From contig NZ_BMWM01000011.1 of NCBI RefSeq assembly GCF_014651235.1, positions 1 to 52,707 on the forward strand: 52,707 bases of DNA, in the 5' to 3' direction. Origin of the DNA: Leuconostoc lactis KCTC 3528 = DSM 20202 (GTDB taxonomy: Bacteria > Bacillota > Bacilli > Lactobacillales > Lactobacillaceae). Numbering within the stretch: position 1 is the first letter of the stretch; the number at the start of each line of letters is the position of its first letter. This document shows, in pieces, positions 15,918-24,687 of this stretch. The position numbers and the translations under genes were made by a program. A model generated the notes under the pieces. It ran no database searches. It worked only from the letters and a program-made list of their open reading frames with translations, and was not told the origin of the DNA.

Positions 15918-16550
15918 ATGGTGATTATTACAGCAGGCATGATTGGCGTTGGCAAAACGACATTAACGAGCTTGATCGCTGAACATTTTGGCACAAAAGC
16001 ATTTTACGAACCCGTGGGCGACAATCCAGTCTTGCCACTTTATTACTCGGATCCAAAGCAGTATGGTTTCTTACTACAAATTTACTTCCTTAATCGTCGT
16101 TTCGACATGATTAAGCAAGCTTTGGCCGATGATAACAATGTCTTAGATCGTTCAATCTACGAAGATGCCCTTTTCACAGCTGAAAATCATAAAGATGGCA
16201 ACATCACAGATGCTGAAATGGAAGTTTATACGCAATTGCTCGACAACATGATGGCAGAATTGCAAAAGCTCCCTAAAAAGGCGCCTGACCTCTTAGTCTA
16301 TGCGGAGACAGACTTTGAAACGATTTTGTACCGCATCAAGAAGCGTGGTCGTGATTACGAACAATTCGACGAAAATGACGAATTGCGTCAATACTACTTC
16401 CGCATTTGGTCAGCTTACCGTGATTGGTTTGAAGCCTATGATGCGTCATCTAAGATTAAGATTGACTTGCAAACTTATGACTTAGAAGAAACAGCTAATC
16501 AACAAATCATCTTAGATCAAATCGACGAAGCCTTAAAGGCTATTCGTTAA
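15918..16550 (+). CDS. Deoxynucleoside kinase (deoxyadenosine/deoxyguanosine type)
   Basis: Salvage kinase phosphorylating purine deoxynucleosides, cytoplasmic, as in the Lactobacillales Dak/Dgk enzymes. Visible: P-loop GMIGVGKT (residues 7-14), the EPV segment with the substrate-binding Glu, the DRS motif (LDRSIYEDALF), and the arginine lid IKKRGRDYEQFD. 210 aa is normal. ATG at 15918 is chosen because GGAGG precedes it; a TTG codon four codons upstream overlaps that ribosome site. dAK and dGK paralogues are often paired in lactic acid bacteria, but only one is here. Substrate preference cannot be told by eye. Confidence 0.9.
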   Translation: MVIITAGMIGVGKTTLTSLIAEHFGTKAFYEPVGDNPVLPLYYSDPKQYGFLLQIYFLNRRFDMIKQALADDNNVLDRSIYEDALFTAENHKDGNITDAEMEVYTQLLDNMMAELQKLPKKAPDLLVYAETDFETILYRIKKRGRDYEQFDENDELRQYYFRIWSAYRDWFEAYDASSKIKIDLQTYDLEETANQQIILDQIDEALKAIR

Positions 16551-16551
16551 T

Positions 16552-16628
16552 AAAAAACCACTTCGTTAGTGTGGTATACCCAACAAGTTAAAGCAACTTT
16601 CGGGTACACCACATCGAAGTGGTTTTTT
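16552..16628. terminator. Long bidirectional terminator hairpin
   Basis: A 77-base hairpin between converging genes. The outer stem AAAAAACCACTTCG / CGAAGTGGTTTTTT is a perfect 14 bp. An inner stem GTGGTATACCC / GGGTACACCAC has one mismatch, and an AAGTT/AACTT pair closes the apical loop. The T run on each strand allows termination from both sides; the ruvA stop codon lies inside it. Confidence 0.88.
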
Positions 16629-17220
16629 ATTTGACTAACAATTTCAATGCTGAACGAATGTAGCCATCCGTGGTATCTGCCGTTTGCGCCAGCGTTTTTT
16701 CAATCTTAGCGATTTCTTTGGCACTATAACCCAGCGACGTTAACGCTGCTAGCGCATCGGCTAGTGCCTGGTTGTTGGCTACTGGTTGGGCCGTTGTGAG
16801 ATACAAGCCAGCCGAAACTGCCAAATCGTCTAACTTGCCTTTCAAATCCAAAATGATTTGTTGGGCCGTCTTCTTCCCCACGCCAGGGAATTGCGTCAAA
16901 TAAGACACGTCATCATTGGCGACCGCGTTCACTAAGCCTTGGGCATCCCCACTGGCCAAAATGGCCAGCGCACTTTTAGGCCCAATGCCTGACACATTTA
17001 ACAACTTATTGAATAAAATCTTTTCGTTTTCATCCATGAAACCATAAAGTGCGATTTCATTTTCCCGAACAATTTGTTCCACGTAGACATGCGATTCGAC
17101 GTTTTGCTCAAAGCGGTAAGGGTTGGCCGTATATAACTTGTACCCGACCCCACTGCGATCACAAACCACGATATAAGCCGGATAAATGTTGGTAATTAAC
17201 CCATTAATGTATTCGTACAC
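16627..17220 (-). CDS. ruvA: Holliday junction DNA helicase subunit RuvA
   Basis: Tetrameric junction-binding protein that loads RuvB for branch migration. Visible: N-terminal OB-fold (MYEYINGLITNIYPAYIVV), two helix-hairpin-helix motifs (LLNVSGIGPKSALAIL and LTQFPGVGKKTAQQIILDLKGKL), and the flexible linker and C-terminal domain III (DALAALTSLGYSAKEIAKIEKTL). 197 aa is normal. It is the last gene of a long minus-strand series. It is separated from ruvB by queA and a metallophosphoesterase, in the order ruvB first and ruvA last. Confidence 0.96.
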   Translation of the reverse strand: MYEYINGLITNIYPAYIVVCDRSGVGYKLYTANPYRFEQNVESHVYVEQIVRENEIALYGFMDENEKILFNKLLNVSGIGPKSALAILASGDAQGLVNAVANDDVSYLTQFPGVGKKTAQQIILDLKGKLDDLAVSAGLYLTTAQPVANNQALADALAALTSLGYSAKEIAKIEKTLAQTADTTDGYIRSALKLLVK

Positions 17221-17244
17221 AAGCCATTCTCCTCAAATTATCCT

Positions 17245-18306
17245 TTAACCACGCTTCACAAACATCGCATCCCCAAAGCTAAAGAAACGATAATGATCAG
17301 CCACGGCGTGTTCATAGGCCTTTAAAATATTTTCACGGCCGGTAAACGCCGCCACCAGCATCACCAAAGTTGACTTTGGCAAATGGAAGTTCGTGATGAA
17401 CGCATCCACCGTGGTCCACTGATAACCTGGCTTAATAAAGATATCCGTCCAACCGGAATCGGCTCGCAAGTGACCATCAAACTTTGACCCAATCGTTTCA
17501 AGTGTGCGAATTGACGTGGTACCAGTAGCAATAATGCGCCCACCGTTAGCATGCACGTCGTTCAAGGTATCAGCCGCTTCTTGTGTGAGTTGGTAGAATT
17601 CTGAATGCATCTTGTGATCTTCGATGTTTTCTTCTTCGACTGGTCGGAACGTCCCTAACCCAACGTGCAGCGTTAATTCAACCGTTTTAACCCCTTTAGC
17701 ACGCACTTTATCCAACAATTCTGGCGTCCAGTGCAAACCTGCCGTTGGGGCCGCTGCTGAGCCGTCGACCTTCGAATAAACGGTTTGATAACGTTCTTGA
17801 TCGTCGAGTTTTTCCTTAATGTATGGTGGCAATGGCATTTCACCCAACTTTTCGAGCAACTCCATAAAAATACCATCGTAGTGGAATTCGATGTAACGGC
17901 CACCGTGTTCCAATTCACCAACAACCGTTGCCGTCATGATCGGATTGTTAATGTCATCCCCAAACACGATGGTTGAGCCAATCGGCGACTTTTTGGCTGG
18001 CTTTACCAATGTTTCCCAAACATCACCATGATCTTGGCGCAACAACAACACTTCGGCATGCCCACCAGTTTCTGGTCGCGCACCATGCAAACGGGCTGGC
18101 AATACGCGGGAATTATTCATGACAATGGCATCACCTGGTTCGACATAATCCAAAATGTCGTAAAAATGCTTGTCTTCATAAGCACCAGTATCGGCATCTA
18201 ACACCAAAAGCCGTGACGCGTCACGTTGCTTGAGCGGTGTTTGCGCAATTAATGCTTCGGGCAAATCGTAATCAAAATCTGATAATTGGTATGGTTGTGC
18301 TGTCAT
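17245..18306 (-). CDS. queA: S-adenosylmethionine:tRNA ribosyltransferase-isomerase
   Basis: Builds epoxyqueuosine on tRNA from preQ1 using the ribosyl part of S-adenosylmethionine. Visible: [27 protein letters not shown] at the N-terminus, [53 protein letters not shown] and the [16 protein letters not shown]-terminal block. 353 aa is normal. Its ATG overlaps the upstream stop by four bases, with GGTGG as ribosome site. It is commonly next to ruvAB in Firmicutes. Confidence 0.96.
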   Translation of the reverse strand: MTAQPYQLSDFDYDLPEALIAQTPLKQRDASRLLVLDADTGAYEDKHFYDILDYVEPGDAIVMNNSRVLPARLHGARPETGGHAEVLLLRQDHGDVWETLVKPAKKSPIGSTIVFGDDINNPIMTATVVGELEHGGRYIEFHYDGIFMELLEKLGEMPLPPYIKEKLDDQERYQTVYSKVDGSAAAPTAGLHWTPELLDKVRAKGVKTVELTLHVGLGTFRPVEEENIEDHKMHSEFYQLTQEAADTLNDVHANGGRIIATGTTSIRTLETIGSKFDGHLRADSGWTDIFIKPGYQWTTVDAFITNFHLPKSTLVMLVAAFTGRENILKAYEHAVADHYRFFSFGDAMFVKRG

Positions 18307-19160
18307 CTATTTCCACCTGTATTGCCACTCAAGCCGGTTGTTTTTTCAAATTCAAAACCAGTTTGGGCAACTTTTTCTTTTTCTTCTGCTGTTAATACTT
18401 TGTTTTCGTTGGGGATATTGAACTTTTCTAAGACATCCGCATACGTTAGGCCATTGGCGTTAAGATGCGCAACCAACAAAGCCAATTCATGCCGCTGAGT
18501 AGCGGTTGGCTTATTGATCGTAATCGTCTCATCAAAGGCCCGTTCCACCAATCGGTCAAATCGCTTGTTTTCCGATTCGATTTGATAACTTGCTTCAATT
18601 GCTGCTAAACGTGCCTGTAGCAGCGGTGTCAGTTCGTCAAAGCTGATAGGCTGCCCGAAAGGTCGTGTTTGCATAAAGGCCGAATCCAATGACAAATTCA
18701 CCATGCCATCCCGCTGATATTCCGCTTCGTGAATATGCCCATGCACGGATAAAATCGGATAAGGCAAATCAACGGCATAATGGCTCAGCCATACTTGAAT
18801 CCCATTGATTTTCAACGCCATGGCCGTAGGTTCATAGGCCACGAGGCGTGCTTCTGGCATCTTTAAAGCCGCTTTAATTTGATCGGAATGGTCATGATTA
18901 CCCTTAAAGAAGACCTTTTGCCCATTTAGACGCACCAACTGGGCGACAAAGTCTTGCTTCTTACGAAACATCCCTAAATCACCCAAAAAATAAACCGTAT
19001 CCTCAGCAGATACCGTCTCATTCCAGGTTTTCTCAAGATAGGCATTCATATTTTCAATCGTCGGGTCGATGCCAAGTGCGCTAAGCGATGTCGCTCGTGA
19101 CTTGTCAAAATATAAAATTTTTTCGTGACTAAAATGTGTATCTGAAATAATATAATCCAT
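18303..19160 (-). CDS. Calcineurin-like metallophosphoesterase
   Basis: Metal-dependent phosphoesterase domain in the first 170 residues or so: ISDTHFSH (D and H ligands, residues 5-12), [14 protein letters not shown] and VHGHIHEAE. The last 120 residues are a charged helical extension ([34 protein letters not shown]) that I do not recognise. Substrate unknown. It lies between ruvB and queA with a one-base overlap with ruvB and a four-base overlap with queA. It is clearly co-translated with a DNA repair and tRNA-modification set, which makes a nucleic-acid-related substrate possible but unproven. Confidence 0.85.
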   Translation of the reverse strand: MDYIISDTHFSHEKILYFDKSRATSLSALGIDPTIENMNAYLEKTWNETVSAEDTVYFLGDLGMFRKKQDFVAQLVRLNGQKVFFKGNHDHSDQIKAALKMPEARLVAYEPTAMALKINGIQVWLSHYAVDLPYPILSVHGHIHEAEYQRDGMVNLSLDSAFMQTRPFGQPISFDELTPLLQARLAAIEASYQIESENKRFDRLVERAFDETITINKPTATQRHELALLVAHLNANGLTYADVLEKFNIPNENKVLTAEEKEKVAQTGFEFEKTTGLSGNTGGNR

Positions 19161-20218
19161 TAGTGTGCCTCTGGGTACGGTAAATTCAAATGCTTGTAGG
19201 CCGCTTCGGTCACCACTCGCCCACGTGGTGTGCGTTGGAGGAAACCAATTTGCAACAAATACGGTTCAACCATGGATTCCAAGGTCTCTGCTTCTTCCCC
19301 AATATTGGCGGCAATCGTATTTAAGCCGACGGGACCGCCGTTATAATAAGCCACCATGGTGCCTAAAAACTTATGATCCGTCTCATCAAGCCCGCGATTA
19401 TCAACCCGCAACTTATCCAAAGCCACATCGACAATACCTTGGTCAATGGCATCTAGCCCCTGCACTTGGGCAAAATCACGCACGCGCTTTAAGAGCCGGT
19501 TCGCAATACGCGGTGTTCCCCGCGACCGTAACGCCACTTCATACGCCCCTGCTGGCTTAATCGGTGCTTGGAAAATATCGGCTGATCGCACGACAATTTC
19601 TTGGAGTTCTGCTGGCGTATAATACACCATCGCATTAATAATCCCAAAACGATCCCGCAGCGGCTTAGATAACATCCCTGGTCGGGTTGTCGCCCCAATT
19701 AATGTAAAGGGTGGTAGTGGGAAATGGACGGCCCGTGCTGTTGGCCCTTGCCCAACCATGATATCGACAAAATAATCTTCCATTGCGGAATACATAATTT
19801 CTTCGATATTAGTTGGGAGCCGATGAATTTCATCAATAAATAAAATATCGCCTGGCTCAAGTTCATTGAGTAAGGCCACCAAATCACCTGGCTTCTCAAT
19901 TGCTGGGCCCGACGTTGTTTTGATATGGACACCCATTTCATTGGCAATAATCATCGCCAACGTCGTTTTCCCTAACCCTGGTGGGCCAAAGAGCAAAACA
20001 TGATCCAAGGCTTCTTGGCGTTGTTTAGCTGCGGCAATATAAACCGACAACTCCTCTTTTAAGGCCGTTTGCCCAATATATTCACGCAAAAATTGCGGCC
20101 GCAATGACAATTCATCATGCTGCTCGGCTTGATTAGCGGCAGCATCTCGAATTAAGCGATCCGCATCAGTTGTTTCTTCATACCATTGATTAAATTGTGG
20201 TGTTTGTTCATTTGCCAT
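19160..20218 (-). CDS. ruvB: Holliday junction branch-migration ATPase RuvB
   Basis: Hexameric AAA+ motor that works with RuvA. Visible: [13 protein letters not shown], Walker [10 protein letters not shown], Walker B FIDEIHRL, sensor 1 GATTRPGML with the Arg finger in KPLRDRFG, and the C-terminal winged helix ([41 protein letters not shown]). ATG at 20218 (352 aa) begins with the usual MANEQ-like leader; another in-frame ATG is at 20227. Neither has a strong Shine-Dalgarno sequence. It follows the YsnB-like phosphodiesterase. Confidence 0.96.
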   Translation of the reverse strand: MANEQTPQFNQWYEETTDADRLIRDAAANQAEQHDELSLRPQFLREYIGQTALKEELSVYIAAAKQRQEALDHVLLFGPPGLGKTTLAMIIANEMGVHIKTTSGPAIEKPGDLVALLNELEPGDILFIDEIHRLPTNIEEIMYSAMEDYFVDIMVGQGPTARAVHFPLPPFTLIGATTRPGMLSKPLRDRFGIINAMVYYTPAELQEIVVRSADIFQAPIKPAGAYEVALRSRGTPRIANRLLKRVRDFAQVQGLDAIDQGIVDVALDKLRVDNRGLDETDHKFLGTMVAYYNGGPVGLNTIAANIGEEAETLESMVEPYLLQIGFLQRTPRGRVVTEAAYKHLNLPYPEAH

Positions 20219-20265
20219 AACTACCATTTTACCACGTTTATTGCCTACAAATCAGCACGGACTAC

Positions 20266-20802
20266 TTAACGCGCAACCTGTACTGTAAGCTGTGGCAGTG
20301 GCTGATGCTGACGATTATAAAATCTCACGTCATAGCGCGTCTCCGTCACATCCAACACAGCATAAGTGCCACCTAAGTTAGCATGTGGCCCTTTAGGCAG
20401 ACGGATTGAACCTGGGTTAATAAACAAGATATCATCAAACACAACCGCCCCTTCCAGATGGGTATGCCCAAAGAGGACGACCTGTGCGTTGGCTTCGTGG
20501 GCCGCCGCAGCCATTAATTTCAGGTTCGCCCAAGCGTTAAATTGGGTCGCGTCATAGAGATGGCCGTGCGTTTGGAAAAAAGTGATGCCATCAATCGTTG
20601 TCGCCCGTGCGGCCACGAAATCAGGATCATCATCCATATTACCAATCACAGTTGACACACCATCAAACACGGTGTCATCCGCCGCTAATTCAGAATCACC
20701 ATTGTAAAAAATGCCGGCAACGCTATCCCGCCATTTGTCAAAAATATCTGCAATGATCTCACGATCACCATGTGTATCTGAAACAATTAAAAACTTTGTC
20801 AT
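20266..20802 (-). CDS. YfcE/YsnB-type metallophosphoesterase
   Basis: Small phosphodiesterase of the MJ0936/YfcE family. Visible: LIVSDTHGD, FYNGDSE, VIGNMD, FQTHGHLYD, LFGHTH and the INPGSIRLPKG ending. Family members hydrolyse model phosphodiesters; the natural substrate is unknown. The start is ambiguous: ATG at 20802 gives the usual short MTKFLIVSDTHGD N-terminus (178 aa), while GTG at 20817 adds five residues. Gene order murI-rdgB-ysnB is common in Firmicutes. A perfect 7-bp inverted repeat (20814-20832) spans the rdgB stop and this start region. Confidence 0.88.
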   Translation of the reverse strand: MTKFLIVSDTHGDREIIADIFDKWRDSVAGIFYNGDSELAADDTVFDGVSTVIGNMDDDPDFVAARATTIDGITFFQTHGHLYDATQFNAWANLKLMAAAAHEANAQVVLFGHTHLEGAVVFDDILFINPGSIRLPKGPHANLGGTYAVLDVTETRYDVRFYNRQHQPLPQLTVQVAR

Positions 20803-20813
20803 CCTATTATGTG

Positions 20814-20832
20814 ACACGATCCTTAATCGTGT
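20814..20832 (-). other. Small hairpin at the rdgB/ysnB junction
   Basis: ACACGAT / ATCGTGT, 7-bp perfect stem with a five-base loop. It covers the rdgB stop codon and the possible ribosome site and GTG start of the next gene. It could limit translation of the second gene. Confidence 0.4.
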
Positions 20833-21437
20833 GACGCTCCTTTCAACCAGTTTGGTAATTGGGCAACCAAGTCTTGCAACGCTAAACCACGATGACTCAC
20901 TTGGTTTTTTTCAGCTGCTGTTAATTCAGCAAATGTTTTGTTAAAACCTGGTACCCAGAAAATGGGATCATAACCAAAGCCGCCTTCACCATGACGTTCA
21001 TGCGTCATCACACCTGTCACTTGACCTTTGGTGACCAAGTTATCCCGCCCTGGTCCGGCTAACACTAAAACACTGTGGAAATGCGCGGTACGGTCTGGAT
21101 TATCGCCTAATTTGGCCAAGACTTTGTCAATATTGGCCGCATCATCATGGTCACCAGCATAACGGGCTGAATAAACCCCCGGCTCACCATTCAAAGCATC
21201 CACAGTCAAGCCCGAATCATCTGCTAAGACAAAATCATCAGGGGCTAGTGGTGTAATCGCCATGACTTTTTTCAAGGCATTTTCTTCAAATGTCTGGCCA
21301 TCTTCAATAATTTCTGGGATATCATCCCCTAAATCACGCAATGGCACCACTTGTACATCAATTTGATGTTGCGCTAAAATTGCGGCTAATTCGGTAATTT
21401 TATGCGCGTTATTGCTCGCCAGGATAATTCTCGGCAT
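20823..21437 (-). CDS. rdgB: dITP/XTP pyrophosphatase (RdgB/HAM1)
   Basis: House-cleaning NTPase that hydrolyses non-canonical purine nucleoside triphosphates to monophosphates. Visible: ILASNNAHKITEL, the catalytic region FEENALKKV, VLADDSGLTVDALNGEPGVYSARYAG, GGFGYDPIF and KNQVSHRGLAL. 204 aa is normal. It starts one base after the murI stop. Confidence 0.95.
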   Translation of the reverse strand: MPRIILASNNAHKITELAAILAQHQIDVQVVPLRDLGDDIPEIIEDGQTFEENALKKVMAITPLAPDDFVLADDSGLTVDALNGEPGVYSARYAGDHDDAANIDKVLAKLGDNPDRTAHFHSVLVLAGPGRDNLVTKGQVTGVMTHERHGEGGFGYDPIFWVPGFNKTFAELTAAEKNQVSHRGLALQDLVAQLPNWLKGASHD

Positions 21438-21438
21438 G

Positions 21439-22284
21439 TTATTTCTCCTCTAAATGTTGGGTGGCACCTTCGCCGACAATGGCAAGATGGCGCACATCTA
21501 GTGCGGTATCGCGGGCTAACCAATCCGTCGCAATGGCCTTGAAGGTCGCTGGCTCTTTGGTCGTGTAGAAAATATCATCTGCATGCTGATGCGGCACTGC
21601 CGTATGTAAGGCCTGCTGATCTAACGTGTCGATAATGACTCGTACGGTCTCACGCCCTGGATCTACTAATTTCACGTTTGGCTCAACTGCTGCAGTGATG
21701 GCCTCAGCCAATAGTGGGAAATGGGTGCACCCTAAGACCAACGTATCAATCCCCTGTGCGGTTAACGGGGCTAAATGTTGCGCCACGATGTCTTTAGTGG
21801 TCGCTGCTTGGGCAAGATTGGCTTCGACTAATTGGACGAAATCCGGCTCAGCTTGCTGGAAAATTGTGACATCAGCATTCACCGCTTGAATCTCGTCTTG
21901 ATAAGCCCCAGAAGTGACGGTCCCCTGGGTCGCAATCACCCCAATCTTTTGATTACTCGTTGTCGCTGCAGCCGCAGTGGCGCCTGGCACAATCACGCCG
22001 ATAACTGGAATAGGTAACTGCGCTTGTAATTGTGGCAAAGCGCGCGCTGTGGCGGTATTACAAGCAATCACCAGTAATTTGATGTGCTTTGCTGTCAGCA
22101 AAAACTGCGCCATTTGAAAGGTATAATCAATGACTTCTTGTACTGGCCGTGGCCCGTACGGCATCCGTGCGGTGTCGCCAATAAAAATAAATTGTTCATG
22201 TGGTAGCTGGTCCTGGGCCGCTTTCACAACGGTTAAGCCGCCGACACCAGAATCAACAAAACCAATTGGATTATTTTTACTCAT
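21439..22284 (-). CDS. murI: Glutamate racemase
   Basis: Supplies D-glutamate for peptidoglycan. Visible: IGFVDSGVGGLTVVK, the first catalytic cysteine in VIACNTATARA, GVIVPGA, and the second catalytic cysteine in LVLGCTHFPLL. 281 aa is slightly long at the C-terminus (ARDTALDVRHLAIVGEGATQHLEEK). The ATG at 22284 has no clear Shine-Dalgarno sequence and lies seven bases from a -10, so a leaderless transcript is likely. It heads the seven-gene series to ruvA. Confidence 0.95.
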   Translation of the reverse strand: MSKNNPIGFVDSGVGGLTVVKAAQDQLPHEQFIFIGDTARMPYGPRPVQEVIDYTFQMAQFLLTAKHIKLLVIACNTATARALPQLQAQLPIPVIGVIVPGATAAAATTSNQKIGVIATQGTVTSGAYQDEIQAVNADVTIFQQAEPDFVQLVEANLAQAATTKDIVAQHLAPLTAQGIDTLVLGCTHFPLLAEAITAAVEPNVKLVDPGRETVRVIIDTLDQQALHTAVPHQHADDIFYTTKEPATFKAIATDWLARDTALDVRHLAIVGEGATQHLEEK

Positions 22285-22291
22285 ACCTATA

Positions 22292-22319
22292 ATTATGCCC
22301 TTAAAAACAGAGAATGCAA
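22292..22319 (-). promoter_or_regulatory. Promoter of murI
   Basis: TTGCAT (22319-22314), a 16-base spacer, CATAAT (22297-22292). Seven bases separate the -10 from the ATG. Confidence 0.55.
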
Positions 22320-22338
22320 GTTTTTCGCGTGTAAAGTT

Positions 22339-22347
22339 TGGTATAAT
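22339..22347 (+). promoter_or_regulatory. Extended -10 promoter of the yslB-like gene
   Basis: TGG TATAAT on the plus strand, 27 bases before the ATG. No good -35. Divergent from the murI promoter. Confidence 0.6.
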
Positions 22348-22374
22348 AAAAGTCTGAAAGGTTTATACGGGCAC

Positions 22375-23094
22375 ATGAACATCAACGATTATGACAAGAT
22401 TTTACAAACTAATTTCCAAGTCAATAGTTTTGCATTGACACTTTTGCGCGACGGGTTACTACAAAACCTCTTGCAAGAAGATTACCCCCATATTCTCTAT
22501 TGGGCCGGTAAAGAAATCGCTCGTCAATTTCCCTTTGATGCGTTAGCTTCAGTTGTTGAATTTTTCGACAATGCCGGTTTTGGTCATCTTGAAATTGCGT
22601 CACAAGATAGCAAAAATCAACGTTGGACTCTCACTGGTGATCTTGTCCAACAACGCTTAAATCTGAACCGTTCAGCTGATTTTAGCTTAGAAGCTGGCTT
22701 TTTGGCACAACAACTTGAATTGCAAACTGGGGCAATTGCCGAAGCGACCTTTAAAATTGGCAAGAAGAATATCGGTGTCAACTTTGAAGTCGTAACGGAC
22801 CTCAATGAAACGGTTGACGTTTCTGATATTAAACAACGCGTTGCGGCACGTGAATCATTCCTCAAACAAACACACGAAACCGTTGAACAAGCACAACTCA
22901 TCGAAATTCGTGACGATGGTGCCATTTCTCGTGAACAATCAATCACCGATTCTCTGTTGGCCTTCAAATTTGACGATATTGCCTTACCAATTGAAGAGCA
23001 AAACAATTTAAGCGCCCTATCAGATGATGAAGCGATTGACCCATTTAACGTCCCAACAACGACATTTAATGATTCACAATCACCATTCTCGTAA
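22375..23094 (+). CDS. YslB-like protein (DUF2507) with an acidic C-terminal tail
   Basis: The N-terminal part (about residues 10-150) resembles YslB/DUF2507: LLRDGLLQNLLQEDYPHILYWAGKEIARQFP, FFDNAGFGHLE, FSLEAGFLAQQLELQTG. Family members are about 150 aa; this protein has 239. The extra 90 residues are acidic and Gln/Glu/Asp-rich (VAARESFLKQTHETVEQAQLIE..., SALSDDEAIDPFN) and look partly disordered. Function unknown. yslB commonly neighbours the glutamate racemase gene in Firmicutes, and here it diverges from murI. Monocistronic, with a terminator right after the stop. Confidence 0.75.
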   Translation: MNINDYDKILQTNFQVNSFALTLLRDGLLQNLLQEDYPHILYWAGKEIARQFPFDALASVVEFFDNAGFGHLEIASQDSKNQRWTLTGDLVQQRLNLNRSADFSLEAGFLAQQLELQTGAIAEATFKIGKKNIGVNFEVVTDLNETVDVSDIKQRVAARESFLKQTHETVEQAQLIEIRDDGAISREQSITDSLLAFKFDDIALPIEEQNNLSALSDDEAIDPFNVPTTTFNDSQSPFS

Positions 23095-23126
23095 AAAAAC
23101 GACCCACAATTGTGGGTCGTTTTTTT
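23093..23126. terminator. Bidirectional terminator between yslB-like gene and dltD
   Basis: CGACCCACAATTGTGGGTCG, a perfect palindrome flanked by A7 and T7, shared by converging genes. Confidence 0.93.
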
Positions 23127-24408
23127 ATTTGAACTGTTGCAAATTTTGTGCTGTTGGCATCAAATTTTGCCACTCTTTTGATAGATAATTGTTGTTAATG
23201 TGATAATTGGTTGGCTTGTAGCCACCTTCTAAGAACGGCTTGATATATTCATCTGCTGTTACCCAACCATTCCAACCAAGGTGAATCGTATCTTGCATGA
23301 AGTAATTCTTTGCGCCATCGTGTGAGAGATCGGCAATCTTGTTGAACCCTTGTGAGGTCAACTGCTTTTTAACCTTATCCACACTCTGGTAATACATATC
23401 ATTACTCAAGCCTGTATAATTCGCCCAACGTTGGTTAACTGGTTGAATGACAAACAACACATCCGTTTTTTGACGCGCAAACTCAGCCAAAACCGCTTGT
23501 AGATCGGCATACTGCTGTGATTGACGGTAATCAAACTTCTTTTGTGAGTCAGCCAAGCGCTTCAAATTAAATTGAATCCGTGAACGATAGAATGAATCCT
23601 TGATTTTGAATGGATTATTCGCCGTTTCACGTGCGGCAATTCTAGTTGCTTCCTTAAACAAAGCACCGTTTTCATCGGTAGCTGGCAAACGACTAATAGC
23701 TGGTTTGACGTGCTTATCCCAGTTATTTGAACTAGTAAGGTTTGAGAACAGCTCATCTTCGCGTAACAGCGCCCGATGACGAACCGATAGCAGCTGCAAA
23801 TCAGTTTGTGACAAAGGCTGATTATCCTTAATCTTAGTTACTAATTTCGCATAAAAACCGTTGTCTTTAATTTGTGGTTGTTCTAACAACTGCTTGGCAA
23901 TATAACGATCAGTCGGTGTAATTTCTTTGATGTTACGCAACCAATCAACTGTCATCAAAGTAGAATAGAACACTGAGAATGCCCCATGCACATTTTTCTT
24001 AACAAACCACTGTTGTGAAATCACAAAGACTGCTTGCTTTTTATGTAGAGCTGGTAACATCTCTTGCATGCTGAGATAGTGTAGCAATGACTCCGTCCCT
24101 GCTTGTCCTAACAAGAAAGGTTGATAATTGCGGTGATATTTGGCAGCGAGCATCGAGGGATGCATCGTGTCCAAACGCAATAACTCACTTGAACCAAAAA
24201 ACGGTACATAGCGCTTAGATGGGTCACTAAAAGCCGCCGTCTTAACTGTCTCGCCCTTATACACATTTTTTGAAAATGAAACAGATGCGTCGCGCACGCT
24301 TTTTTGTGAAATGTGGTTTAAGGAGAAAGGTGCTAAAAACAACGCACCAGCCAGTACAAACGCAATGATTACTGGCCCAAAAATCCACCAAAGTCCCCGT
24401 TTTTTCAT
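23125..24408 (-). CDS. dltD: D-alanyl-lipoteichoic acid biosynthesis protein DltD
   Basis: Membrane-anchored extracellular thioesterase/acyltransferase that finishes D-alanine transfer to lipoteichoic acid. One N-terminal membrane helix (about 8-28), then an SGNH-like fold with the catalytic Ser in FFGSSELLRLD (Ser73), a C-terminal Asp/His pair in MQDTIHLGWNGW, and the PVNQRWANYTGL segment. 427 aa is normal. Last gene of dltXABCD, one base after the dltC stop. Confidence 0.96.
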   Translation of the reverse strand: MKKRGLWWIFGPVIIAFVLAGALFLAPFSLNHISQKSVRDASVSFSKNVYKGETVKTAAFSDPSKRYVPFFGSSELLRLDTMHPSMLAAKYHRNYQPFLLGQAGTESLLHYLSMQEMLPALHKKQAVFVISQQWFVKKNVHGAFSVFYSTLMTVDWLRNIKEITPTDRYIAKQLLEQPQIKDNGFYAKLVTKIKDNQPLSQTDLQLLSVRHRALLREDELFSNLTSSNNWDKHVKPAISRLPATDENGALFKEATRIAARETANNPFKIKDSFYRSRIQFNLKRLADSQKKFDYRQSQQYADLQAVLAEFARQKTDVLFVIQPVNQRWANYTGLSNDMYYQSVDKVKKQLTSQGFNKIADLSHDGAKNYFMQDTIHLGWNGWVTADEYIKPFLEGGYKPTNYHINNNYLSKEWQNLMPTAQNLQQFK

Positions 24409-24409
24409 A

Positions 24410-24649
24410 TTACTGTCCGATTAATGATTCAACCTTGGCAACCACTTTATTAGGTGTATCCCATTCGTCACGGTTAAATTCTGACACGGGCGCTTGGATG
24501 TCAAACTTGTTTTCAAGATCCAACAACAATTCAACTGTTGCCATTGAATCAAGCAAACCATCATCAAACAAGTTTTCATCCATCTTGTCTGATACATCTT
24601 CACCTGTGATTGTGTTCAAAATATCGATTACTTCTTCTTTTACTGACAT
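24410..24649 (-). CDS. dltC: D-alanyl carrier protein
   Basis: Acyl-carrier-type protein (79 aa) carrying D-alanine as a thioester. The phosphopantetheine-attachment Ser35 is in DDGLLDSMATVELLLDLE, the standard Dcp motif. It is loaded by DltA and delivers to the DltB membrane channel. GAGGAA ribosome site upstream; 38 bases after dltB. Confidence 0.97.
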   Translation of the reverse strand: MSVKEEVIDILNTITGEDVSDKMDENLFDDGLLDSMATVELLLDLENKFDIQAPVSEFNRDEWDTPNKVVAKVESLIGQ

Positions 24650-24687
24650 GTTTTTTTCCTCTTTCTTTTTATACGATGGCTAGATTA

